Part shown: piece by piece, positions 23,395 to 31,682 of the stretch
Layout: each line of letters begins with the position of its first letter
Position numbering within the stretch: the stretch's first letter is position 1
Assembly (NCBI RefSeq): GCF_022179725.1
Contig: NZ_BPRC01000014.1
Location: forward strand, 55,616 to 119,615
Direction of reading: 5' to 3'
DNA length: 64,000 nt
Source of the DNA: Methylorubrum aminovorans
GTDB taxonomy: Bacteria; Pseudomonadota; Alphaproteobacteria; Rhizobiales; Beijerinckiaceae
Translations under genes and position numbers: made by a program
The notes under the pieces: model-generated
The model's database searches: none
The model's input: the letters and a program-made list of their open reading frames with translations, nothing else
Told to the model about the DNA's origin: nothing

Positions 23395-25956
23395 ATGCTC
23401 GCGCTGACGCCGACCTTTTCGCCCCAACGCACCGGACCGCGGCTGATGGTCCGCCTCGGCGCCGACCCGGCGAGCAAGGAGGCCGCGATCCGCGAGGCCG
23501 CCGGGCTGCTCACCGCCGCCGGCTGCATCGACGGGGCCTACGGCGAGAGCATGCTGCGCCGCGAGGGCGTGGCGAACACCTATCTCGGCCACGGCGTCGT
23601 GATCCCGCACGGTATGGTCGACGACCGGCATCTGGTGCGCGAGAGCGGGCTCGCCGTCCTGCAGATCCCCGGCGGCATCGAATGGCACGACGGCCAGACC
23701 GCCCATCTCGTGGTCGCCATCGCCGCACAGTCGGACACGCACATCACGGTGCTGCGCCGCCTCACCCGCCTGATCCAGGACGAGGCCCGGCTCGAACAGC
23801 TCCGCACCACCGGAAGCGAGGCGGACATCGCCGCGGCGCTCACCGAAGACGCCGCCGCGCCGGCCGCCGCCGGCCCCGTCACCGACCTGCGCCAGCGCTT
23901 CGACTGGACCGTCGATTACCCGAGCGGGCTGCACGCGCGCCCCGCCGCGCACTGGGTCGAGACCGCCCGGGCGCTCCCCGCCCGCATCCAGGTGCGCCAC
24001 GGCGATGGGGTGGCCGATGCCAAGAACCTGATCGCCCTGCTGCAACTGGGCCTGCGCTGCGGCGACGAGGTGACGATCTCGGCCGAGGGCGACGACGAGG
24101 CCGGCGCGCTGGCCAAGATCTGCGCCGCGGTGACATCCTTGAGTGCCGGCGAGAAGGCCGCCGCCCAACGCGCGGCGGAGGCCGCGGCCAAGGCGGCCGG
24201 GCCGGTGGCGGGCTGGAACCCTGCCGACGGCCCACGGGTGCTGGCCGGCATCGGCGCCAGCCCCGGCCTCGCCATCGGCCCCATCCACGTTCTGGCGGCG
24301 GCCGAGGTCGCGGTGCCCGACGAGCCCGAGCCGCTGACCTCCGGCGCCGACCGGCTGCACCGGGCGCTCGCGACGACGAGCGGCCAGCTCAAGGCGCTCG
24401 CCGACGACACCGAGCGGCGTCTCGGCAAGGCCGATGCCGGCATTTTCACCGCACAGGCCGAGTTGATCTCCGACACCGACCTCATCACGCTGGCCTGCCA
24501 GCTCATGGTCGAGGGCCACGGCGTGGCGTTTGCCTGGAACGCCGCGGTGGAGCGGATGGCGGGCCAGCTTTCGGCGCTCGGCAACCCGGTTCTCGCCGGA
24601 CGCGCCGCCGACCTGCGCGATGTCGGCCGCCGGGTTCTGGCGCAGATCGACCCGGCGCTGAAGAGCGGTCACGACCTGCCGGACGTGCCTTGCATCCTGA
24701 TCGCCCCCGATCTTGCCCCTTCCGACACGGCGGGGCTCGACCCCACCCGCGTGATCGGGCTGGCCACGGCTCAGGGTGGGCCGACCTCGCACACCGCGAT
24801 CCTGGCCCGCACACTGGGCATCCCGGCCGCGGTCGCAGGCGGGCCCGGCCTGCTGGCGCTCGCCAACCGCACAACAGCGATCCTCGACGGCACGACCGGC
24901 CGGCTCTACCTCGACCCCAGCGAGGCCGATATCGCCTCGGCGGGAGCGTGGCAGACGCGCCAGCGCGAGCAGGCCGAGGTCGAGACGCGAGAGCGGGCGA
25001 GGCCCGCCGAGACCCGCGACGGCCACCGCATCGCCATCGGCGCCAACATCAACAACCCGGAGCAGGTGCCGCTGGCCCTCGATCAGGGCGCGGAGGGCGT
25101 CGGCTTGATGCGCACCGAGTTCCTGTTCCTGGAGCGCGGCGACACCCCGTCCGAGGACGACCAGTACGCGACCTATTCGGCCATGCTGAAGGCGCTGACC
25201 GGCCGTCCGCTCATCGTGCGCACCCTCGATATCGGCGGCGACAAGCAGGTCGCCCATCTCCATCTGCCGAAAGAGGAGAACCCCTTCCTCGGCGTGCGCG
25301 GCGCCCGCCTGCTCCTGCGCCGGCCCGACCTGATGGAGCCGCAACTGCGCGCCCTCTATCGGGCCGCCAAGGACCACGTGCCGGCCGATGCACGGAGGGG
25401 CAAGGACGCGCCGCTCTCGATCATGATGCCGATGATCACCTCGGTGCCCGAGGTGCTGCGGCTGCGCGCGATCTGCGAGGGCATCCGGGCGGAGATCGGC
25501 GCGCCGGAGGTGCCGCTCGGCATCATGATCGAGGTGCCGGCCGCCGCGATCCAGGCGGACGTGCTCGCCCGGCATTGCGACTTCTTCTCGATCGGCACCA
25601 ATGACCTCACCCAGTACACGCTGGCCATCGACCGCCAGAACACCGAGCTGGCACCGGAGGCCGACTCGCTCCACCCGGCGGTGCTGCGCCTCATCCGCCT
25701 GACCTGCGAGGGCGCGGCCCGGCACGGGCGCTTCGTCGGCGTCTGCGGCGGCATCGCGGGCGATCCGTTCGGGGCCAGCCTGCTCGCGGGTCTCGGCGTC
25801 CACGAACTCTCGATGACGCCCCGCGACCTGCCCGGCGTGAAGGCGCGCCTGCGGGCCTGCGACATGGCCGAACTCAAGGCGTTGGCGGCACAGGCCTGCG
25901 CCGAGGAGGACGCGGCCGCCGTGCGCGCCCTCGATACCATGGCCGCGGGAGCCTGA
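23395..25956 (+). CDS. fruB: fructose PTS multiphosphoryl transfer protein (EIIA-HPr-EI fusion)
   Basis: An 853-residue cytoplasmic protein that carries phosphate from PEP to the fructose permease. Domain order: EIIA-Fru (about 15-150; phosphohistidine His72 in GHGVVIPHGMV), HPr (about 168-255; His180 in SGLHARPAAHW), then Enzyme I (about 280-853; His466 in GGPTSHTAILAR, with the PEP-binding barrel VGLMRTEFLFLERG and the late CGGIAGDP motif). The HPr has NLIALLQLG in place of the regulatory Ser-Ile-Met, so it should not be a target of the HprK encoded at 11.2 kb. GAGGAG precedes the ATG. The next gene begins 3 bp after the stop. Confidence 0.95.
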   Translation: MLALTPTFSPQRTGPRLMVRLGADPASKEAAIREAAGLLTAAGCIDGAYGESMLRREGVANTYLGHGVVIPHGMVDDRHLVRESGLAVLQIPGGIEWHDGQTAHLVVAIAAQSDTHITVLRRLTRLIQDEARLEQLRTTGSEADIAAALTEDAAAPAAAGPVTDLRQRFDWTVDYPSGLHARPAAHWVETARALPARIQVRHGDGVADAKNLIALLQLGLRCGDEVTISAEGDDEAGALAKICAAVTSLSAGEKAAAQRAAEAAAKAAGPVAGWNPADGPRVLAGIGASPGLAIGPIHVLAAAEVAVPDEPEPLTSGADRLHRALATTSGQLKALADDTERRLGKADAGIFTAQAELISDTDLITLACQLMVEGHGVAFAWNAAVERMAGQLSALGNPVLAGRAADLRDVGRRVLAQIDPALKSGHDLPDVPCILIAPDLAPSDTAGLDPTRVIGLATAQGGPTSHTAILARTLGIPAAVAGGPGLLALANRTTAILDGTTGRLYLDPSEADIASAGAWQTRQREQAEVETRERARPAETRDGHRIAIGANINNPEQVPLALDQGAEGVGLMRTEFLFLERGDTPSEDDQYATYSAMLKALTGRPLIVRTLDIGGDKQVAHLHLPKEENPFLGVRGARLLLRRPDLMEPQLRALYRAAKDHVPADARRGKDAPLSIMMPMITSVPEVLRLRAICEGIRAEIGAPEVPLGIMIEVPAAAIQADVLARHCDFFSIGTNDLTQYTLAIDRQNTELAPEADSLHPAVLRLIRLTCEGAARHGRFVGVCGGIAGDPFGASLLAGLGVHELSMTPRDLPGVKARLRACDMAELKALAAQACAEEDAAAVRALDTMAAGA

Positions 25957-25959
25957 GCG

Positions 25960-26907
25960 ATGCGCCTCGTCACCCTCACCCTCAACCCGGCGATCGACCA
26001 GACCGTCACCCTCGACGCACTGACCCCCGGCAGCGTCCATCGGGCCCGTTCCGTCTGGTCGGATGCCGGCGGCAAGGGCGTCAACGTCGCCTGTTGCCTC
26101 GCCGATTGGGGTCTGTCGGTGGCCGTTACCGGCGTGCTCGGCCAGGACAACGCCGCGCCCTTCGCGCAGCTTCTCGCAGCCAAGGGCATCGACGATCGCT
26201 TCGTCTGGATCCCCGGCGAGACGCGCACCAACCTCAAGCTGCTCGATGCCGGCAGCGGCGAGACCACCGACATCAACCTGCCGGGTCTCGACATCGGCCC
26301 CTCGACGATCGAGGCGGTGCGGGCGGTTCTCGCCGACCTGACCGGCCCCGGTAGCCTCGCGGTGCTCGCCGGCAGCCTGCCGCGCTCGGCCCCCGCCGAC
26401 ACCTATGCCCGCCTCACCGCCGAACTGAAGCGGCGCGGCGTCCGCGTCGTCCTCGACGCCTCCGGGCCGGCACTCGCCGCGACCCTGGCGGCGGGGCGGG
26501 ACAGCCTGCCCGACGCGATCAAGCCGAACCGGCACGAACTGGAGGAATGGGCCGGGCGTCCGCTTCCCGCGATTCCCGACGTGCTCGACGCCGCGCGAAC
26601 GCTTCAGCGCGGCGGCCTCACCCTGGTCTGCGTCTCGCTGGGCGCGGAGGGCGCGCTGTTCGTCTCGTCCGAGGGCGCTTTCCGAGCGCTGCCGCCGCCG
26701 ACGCGGGTGGCCAGCACGGTGGGTGCCGGCGACGCCCTCGTCGCCGGCCTCGTCGCCGGGCTGCACGACGGGCTGCCCCTGCCCGACCTCGCCCGCCGGG
26801 CGCTGGCTTTTGCGGCGGGCAAGCTCAGCCGCACGGGAGCGAATCTGCCGGGACGGGCCGAGGTTGAGGCGATCGCGGGCGAGATCCGGGTCGAGCCGCT
26901 CGGCTGA
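25960..26907 (+). CDS. fruK: 1-phosphofructokinase
   Basis: A 315-residue PfkB-family kinase that phosphorylates fructose 1-phosphate, delivered by FruA, to fructose 1,6-bisphosphate. It opens with MRLVTLTLNPAIDQTV, as FruK proteins do. The PfkB signature 1 region has GGKGVNVACCLADWG (about residues 37-51). Signature 2 near the C-terminus is STVGAGDALVAG, containing the catalytic Asp. Length is normal. It is sandwiched between fruB (3-bp gap) and fruA (47-bp gap), the standard fruBKA order. Confidence 0.95.
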   Translation: MRLVTLTLNPAIDQTVTLDALTPGSVHRARSVWSDAGGKGVNVACCLADWGLSVAVTGVLGQDNAAPFAQLLAAKGIDDRFVWIPGETRTNLKLLDAGSGETTDINLPGLDIGPSTIEAVRAVLADLTGPGSLAVLAGSLPRSAPADTYARLTAELKRRGVRVVLDASGPALAATLAAGRDSLPDAIKPNRHELEEWAGRPLPAIPDVLDAARTLQRGGLTLVCVSLGAEGALFVSSEGAFRALPPPTRVASTVGAGDALVAGLVAGLHDGLPLPDLARRALAFAAGKLSRTGANLPGRAEVEAIAGEIRVEPLG

Positions 26908-26954
26908 GCGTGACGGGCGGCCAACGACCAGGCAGCAATTCGAGGAGGAAACCC

Positions 26955-28679
26955 ATGGCACAGCTTCTGGCCGTGGTGGGAGGCGGAGACCTCTCCACCC
27001 ACGCCGTCCTCGCCGCCGAGGCCCTGCGCAAGGCGGCCGGGCGGCGCAACACCCCGATCGCCCTCGAAATCCGCGGCAAGGGCGCGAGCAGCAATCCGCT
27101 GCCCGATGCGGCCATCGCGGGGGCGAAAACCGTTCTGCTCGTCGGCGAGGGCGATCTCGGCGAGGGCCGATTCGGCGAGCTGCACCGGGCGCGGGCGGCG
27201 ATCGGGGACGTGCTCACCGACGTCAACGCGGTGTTCGACCGCCTGAGCGTCGGTGCGGAGCCCCCCTCCCCCGCAGCAACCGCTGCGGCGACTCCGAAAA
27301 AAATCGTGGCGATCACGTCCTGTCCCACCGGCATCGCCCATACCTTCATGGCGGCCGAGGGCATCCAGGCCGCGGCCCAGGCGCTCGGCCATGACGTTCG
27401 CGTCGAGACGCAAGGGTCGGTCGGCGCCCGCGACGCGCTGACCGCGGCCGAGATTGCGGCGGCCGACATCGTGCTCATCGCCGCTGATACCGGCGTCGAC
27501 CGCGCGCGCTTTGCCGGCAAGCGGGTCTACGCCACCACCACCAAGGCGGCGATCCGCGACGGCAAGGGCCTGATTGCGACCGCACTCGCCGAGGCGAAGA
27601 TGCAGGCGGCAGACGGAGGCCAAGCGCAGGCCGACGGCCCTGCCCGCCCGGCGGCGGCCGAGACGAAGGCGGGTGCCTACAAGCACCTGATGACCGGCGT
27701 CTCCTTCATGCTGCCCTTCGTGGTGGCGGGCGGCCTCTTGATCGCGCTGGCCTTCGCGGTCGGTGGCATCGACGCGATGAAGCCGGAGAATGCCGGCACG
27801 CTGGGCTACGCGCTCGGCGAAATCGGCGCCAAGGCGGCCTTCGCCCTGATCGTCCCGGCGCTCGCCGGGTACATCGCCTATTCCATTTCCGACCGGCCCG
27901 GCATCGCGCCGGGCATGATCGGCGGCATGCTCGCCGCCAACCTCCAGGCGGGATTCCTCGGCGGTATCGCGGCGGGCTTCATCGCCGGCTACACCACGCG
28001 TTTTCTCAATAAGCACATCCGCCTGCACAAGAATCTGGAGGGCCTGAAGCCCGTCCTGATCCTGCCGCTTCTCGCCACCATGATCACCGGCCTCTTGATG
28101 GTCTACGTCGTCGGCATGCCGGTGGCCGCCGTGCTCGCCGCGCTCACCGAGTGGCTCAAGGGCATGCAGGGGGCGAGCGCCCTGCTGCTCGGCCTCGTGC
28201 TCGGCGGGATGATGGCCGTCGATATGGGCGGGCCGATCAACAAGGCGGCCTACGCCTCTTCCGCCGCGCTGCTCTCGTCGGGTGTCGATGCACCGATGGC
28301 CGCGGTGATGCTCGGCGGCATGACGCCCCCGCTCGGGATCGCGCTCGCCACCCGGCTGTTCCCGTCGCGCTTCACTGCGCCGGAGCGCGAGGCCGGGGGT
28401 GCGGCGGCTGTGCTCGGCGCCGCCTTCATCACCGAAGGCGCGATCCCGTTTGCCGCCGCCGACCCGCTGCGGGTGATCCCTTCCATGGTGGCCGGCTCCG
28501 CCATCGCGGGTGCCATAGCCCTCACCTCGGGCGTGACCCTCAAGGTGCCCCATGGCGGCCTGTTCGTGCTGCCGATCCCGAACGCCGTGACCAACGTGAC
28601 GGGCGCCCTGATCGCGCTTGCCGCCGGCACGCTGGTGACGGGCCTGCTGGTCGGACTTCTCAAGAAGCGCGCGGCCTGA
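26955..28679 (+). CDS. fruA: PTS fructose permease EIIB'-EIIB-EIIC
   Basis: A 574-residue inner-membrane permease that imports fructose and phosphorylates it at C1. An N-terminal degenerate EIIB' copy without the active cysteine occupies about residues 1-100. The functional EIIB follows, with the phosphocysteine Cys123 in VAITSCPTGIAHTFMAAEG. EIIC spans about residues 230-574 with roughly eight to ten membrane segments (HLMTGVSFMLPFVVAGGLLIAL; MAVDMGGPINKAAY; ITEGAIPFAAADP). The start at 26955 has a strong AGGAGG 6 bp upstream; the frame extends back to 26910 without a ribosome site. It receives phosphate from FruB. Confidence 0.95.
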   Translation: MAQLLAVVGGGDLSTHAVLAAEALRKAAGRRNTPIALEIRGKGASSNPLPDAAIAGAKTVLLVGEGDLGEGRFGELHRARAAIGDVLTDVNAVFDRLSVGAEPPSPAATAAATPKKIVAITSCPTGIAHTFMAAEGIQAAAQALGHDVRVETQGSVGARDALTAAEIAAADIVLIAADTGVDRARFAGKRVYATTTKAAIRDGKGLIATALAEAKMQAADGGQAQADGPARPAAAETKAGAYKHLMTGVSFMLPFVVAGGLLIALAFAVGGIDAMKPENAGTLGYALGEIGAKAAFALIVPALAGYIAYSISDRPGIAPGMIGGMLAANLQAGFLGGIAAGFIAGYTTRFLNKHIRLHKNLEGLKPVLILPLLATMITGLLMVYVVGMPVAAVLAALTEWLKGMQGASALLLGLVLGGMMAVDMGGPINKAAYASSAALLSSGVDAPMAAVMLGGMTPPLGIALATRLFPSRFTAPEREAGGAAAVLGAAFITEGAIPFAAADPLRVIPSMVAGSAIAGAIALTSGVTLKVPHGGLFVLPIPNAVTNVTGALIALAAGTLVTGLLVGLLKKRAA

Positions 28680-28689
28680 CCGGGCGGCG

Positions 28690-28710
28690 GGCGCCGGAGC
28701 CTCCGGCGCC
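28690..28710 (+). terminator. stem-loop after fruA, possible terminator
   Basis: GGCGCCGG and CCGGCGCC flank the five-base loop AGCCT, starting 11 bp after the fruA stop. There is no U tract, so efficient intrinsic termination is doubtful; it may instead protect the 3' end or partly end the fru transcript before the porin gene. Confidence 0.4.
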
Positions 28711-28833
28711 GGCACGCGAACACGAAGCCTCGCGGGTGAGCCTCGTCGCGCTCTGCGGGCATCAATACAACTTCTGGTAAAATTCTGATCGCGTCCGGGC
28801 AGCCCGACCGCGAGGACGTCGAGGGGGAACGAG

Positions 28834-30339
28834 ATGAAGGCTGGAAAGGCAGCATGGATGGCGCTCGGCCTCTGCACGGCACTGGCGGGCGGAGCGATGC
28901 GGGCCGAGGCGCAGGAGCCGCCCACGCCCCCCGGTCTCGCCGGATCCCGGATCGGCGTGCCGGCCACGATCCGCCGCCCGGCTCTGCGCCGGGTCGCCCG
29001 CCGCCCCCCGCCCCTTCGAACCTTCGGTGACGACGGCAGCGCCGCCGCCGCCGCCGACGTGCTCGGCCAGAGCGCCACGCCTCCCACCCTGCCGCCGGGC
29101 ACGTTCGACCTCGGCAACGGTCTCTCGTTCCTGCTCAACTATACCGGACAGGGCGCGACCAACCCCGTCGGCGGAATCCGCCAGGGCGCGGCCTGGGCCG
29201 GTCAGCTCTTCTTCGGCATCGATGCCGACCTGCAGCGGCTGGCCGGGATCGAGGGCGGCTCGTTCCACGTCGCGGTCACCAACCGCCACGGCCGCAGCCT
29301 CGCCAACGACGTCATCGGCAACAACACGAGCGTGCAGGAGATCTTCGGCGGCGGCCAGACCACGCGGCTGACCCTGCTCTCCTATCAGCAGAAGCTGTTC
29401 GACAACCGGCTCGACATCGAGGTCGGGCGCTTGGTGGCGAACATCAACTTCCTGAACTCGCCGATCTACTGCAACTTTCAGACGAACTCCGCCTGCGGCA
29501 ACCCGACCTTCGTGTTCAAGACCTCGAATTTCACCTTCTGGCCGGTGGCGAGCTGGGGCGGGCATGCCAAGGCGTGGCTGACCGACAGGGTGTTCTTCCA
29601 TATCGGCGCCTACGAGGTGAACCCGCTGCACCAGCAGCCCGGCGATAACGGCCTCGACTTCTCGACCAAGGGCGCGACCGGCGCGATCATCCCGTTCGAA
29701 CTCGGCTACGCGACGACGTTCGCCAACGACGCACTGCCCCGCAATTACGGCATCGGCGGCTGGGTCGACCGCTCGGATTACGCCGATCCGGTGCGCGACG
29801 GGGCGGGCGGGCAGGCCGTGCTGACGGGGCTGCCCCCCGCGACGCGCTTCGGCCGCTCAGGGATCTATGCCCGCTTCGACCAAATGGTCTGGCGCCCCGA
29901 TCCGAACGGCATCGGGGGGCTGACCCTGTTCGGCGTCGCCATGGCCGGCACCGGCGGTCGCCTAATCGAGGACTACTTCCTGGAGATCGGAGCGCTGCAG
30001 ACCGGCACCTTCGCCGGTCGGCCCTACGACACGGTCGGCTTCGTCATCAACACGCAGGCCTTCAGCCCGCTGGCGCTCGGCAACATCGCGGCGGCGCAGG
30101 CCTCGCTCGGCCTGTTCCGCACCATCCCGAAGCAGCAGATCATGATGGAGCTGAATTGCGGGATTCAGGTCACGCCCGCGATCCGGCTGACGCCGAACCT
30201 GCAATACATCGTCAACCCGGATCAGACCCGTTTCCCGTACTACCCGAAGAACATCCCCGACACCCTCGTCGTCGGCGCCAAGCTCTCGGTGGACCTGTTC
30301 ACCCTCGCCGGCCTCGCCAGGGGTCCGGGAAGCCCCTGA
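28834..30339 (+). CDS. OprB-family carbohydrate-selective porin
   Basis: A 501-residue outer-membrane protein with a signal peptide of about 26 residues (ALCTALAGG-type core ending AEAQ). It then has a short proline/arginine-rich linker and the OprB barrel: LSFLLNYTGQGATNPVGG, alternating strands, the conserved LEVGRL-type DIEVGRLVANINF, and GGWVDRSDYADP. OprB porins admit glucose and related sugars. Its place 154 bp downstream of the fructose PTS suggests it is the outer-membrane entry route for the same sugar, either as an operon member past the fruA hairpin or from its own promoter in the AT-richer 28760-28800. Confidence 0.88.
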   Translation: MKAGKAAWMALGLCTALAGGAMRAEAQEPPTPPGLAGSRIGVPATIRRPALRRVARRPPPLRTFGDDGSAAAAADVLGQSATPPTLPPGTFDLGNGLSFLLNYTGQGATNPVGGIRQGAAWAGQLFFGIDADLQRLAGIEGGSFHVAVTNRHGRSLANDVIGNNTSVQEIFGGGQTTRLTLLSYQQKLFDNRLDIEVGRLVANINFLNSPIYCNFQTNSACGNPTFVFKTSNFTFWPVASWGGHAKAWLTDRVFFHIGAYEVNPLHQQPGDNGLDFSTKGATGAIIPFELGYATTFANDALPRNYGIGGWVDRSDYADPVRDGAGGQAVLTGLPPATRFGRSGIYARFDQMVWRPDPNGIGGLTLFGVAMAGTGGRLIEDYFLEIGALQTGTFAGRPYDTVGFVINTQAFSPLALGNIAAAQASLGLFRTIPKQQIMMELNCGIQVTPAIRLTPNLQYIVNPDQTRFPYYPKNIPDTLVVGAKLSVDLFTLAGLARGPGSP

Positions 30340-30350
30340 GGCAGTAGCCC

Positions 30351-30382
30351 AACAAAAAGCGGCGCGCCTATGGGGCGCGCCG
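30351..30382 (-). terminator. intrinsic terminator for the leftward gene at 30548-31633 (possibly bidirectional)
   Basis: A nine-base-pair stem CGGCGCGCC/GGCGCGCCG encloses the loop TATGG (30360-30382). On the minus strand it is followed by GCTTTTTGTT, a proper U tract. It therefore ends leftward transcripts from the gene stopping at 30548, and sits just beyond the porin stop codon (30339), where the stem could also slow rightward transcripts. Confidence 0.7.
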
Positions 30383-30547
30383 GCTGAGGTAACTCGCGGT
30401 CTCAGGAACGAGTCGGATGACTTTATCCAATATACCAGCCGCTGTCTGTAGCCCCGCGGCGACAGCGGTATCATTGCGCACGGTTTTGTAAGGAATGGAT
30501 GACACCGCCGAACGTGGGTGGCCCGAACCCGGGTCGCTTGGCCTGGG

Positions 30548-31633
30548 TCACCGCTTCGCCAAGGCGTCGGCGAAGGCGACGATGCGGTTGCGGGCGTAGG
30601 TCGGCACGCCGGCGCTGATCGAGGTGCCGGTGTTAAACGAGGAATTGCCCATCAGAACCTGCACCGGCAGCAGGTTCTTCAGCACCGGCACGCGGGCATA
30701 TTCCTGCTTGCGCTCCAGCACGTCGGCCTTGATGGCGAGCGCCATGTAGGTCGTCACCACGGTCCGGTTCGGGTCGTCGGGAGCCGGCTGCATCACCGCC
30801 AGGAATTTGCCGAAGCGCAGGATCTGGTTGACCCAGAAGATCGTCTGTTCGAGCCCGCCGGCCACCGGCGTGTCGATCTTGGTGAGCGCGGCGAGGCCCG
30901 CCGCCTCGGCCGGCGGCAGCACCCTCAACTCGCTCTGGAACGAGACGAATTCCGCGACCTTCTTGGAGGAGCCGAGTTCGAGCTTGTTGGCGAGCTTCAC
31001 GCCGAGCGGCAGCTTGCCTTCGAGATCGTAGCGCGACTCGATGCAGACGCCGCCCGCCCCACACCAGGGCCGGTCGGGGCGCTTGGCGAAAGCGGCCGCC
31101 GGGTCCTTGGTCGGCGTCACCTCCGCCGGTTCGAGCCGCTTGTGGCGGATCACCGGGTCCATTCTGGCCAGGAAGTCGAGATTGGCGAAAGCCGAGAGAT
31201 CGATGGCCGAGGGCGGCTTGGCCACGACGAAGCGCCCTTCGGCGACGTAGACCTTCAGGGTCTCGTGGCGCTGCTTGGCGACGCCGTTCACCGTCTGAGT
31301 GTATTCGGGCTCGGCATAGCCGGGCCAGGGGCTCAGCGCCGCGGCCTCCTGCGGACGGCTCTTCCGCCACGCATCGAAGGCGATCAGTCCGCTCTCCGGG
31401 TTGGTCGAGGCGGCCTCGCGGCGATCGCTGAACAGGACCGTGCCGGGCTTGAGGCTCGCGGCGTCGCCGGGCGCCAGGGCCGGCACGTCCTTGACTCGGT
31501 CGGAGACCAGGGCTGCGGGCTTGGGCAGGTCTTTGGGGGGATCTTTGGGGAGATCCTTCGCCGCGTCCTGCGCCCGGGCCGGCACGGCCAGGGCGAGCGC
31601 GACGAGGAGGGCGGCCGGAAAAAGCCTGGGCAA
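30548..31633 (-). CDS. conserved secreted protein of unknown function
   Basis: A 361-residue protein I cannot assign to a family. The start is set at a TTG (31633) because it directly opens a clean signal peptide (PRLFPAALLVALALAVPARA) and has CCGAGG 6-8 bases upstream; the open frame continues into the preceding gene but in another frame. The mature protein begins with a Lys/Pro/Asp-rich repeat (KDLPKDPPKDLPKP) and then a soluble domain with two cysteines in PWCGAGGVCIESRYDLEGKL that could form a disulfide. It starts 49 bp after the PBP1A gene on the same strand, so a periplasmic cell-wall role is plausible but unproven. Confidence 0.7.
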   Translation of the reverse strand: MPRLFPAALLVALALAVPARAQDAAKDLPKDPPKDLPKPAALVSDRVKDVPALAPGDAASLKPGTVLFSDRREAASTNPESGLIAFDAWRKSRPQEAAALSPWPGYAEPEYTQTVNGVAKQRHETLKVYVAEGRFVVAKPPSAIDLSAFANLDFLARMDPVIRHKRLEPAEVTPTKDPAAAFAKRPDRPWCGAGGVCIESRYDLEGKLPLGVKLANKLELGSSKKVAEFVSFQSELRVLPPAEAAGLAALTKIDTPVAGGLEQTIFWVNQILRFGKFLAVMQPAPDDPNRTVVTTYMALAIKADVLERKQEYARVPVLKNLLPVQVLMGNSSFNTGTSISAGVPTYARNRIVAFADALAKR

Positions 31634-31682
31634 AGCGGACCTCGGAGCAGTCGATGAGGAGAAGGCGGCGAAGAGGGCGGCC

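Noticed and set aside
23308..26961. A 1217-residue open frame on the minus strand opposite fruB and fruK
   Set aside because: It is antisense to genes with clear catalytic motifs, has composition (Arg/Gly/Gln-rich) typical of antisense frames in high-G+C DNA, and matches no family.
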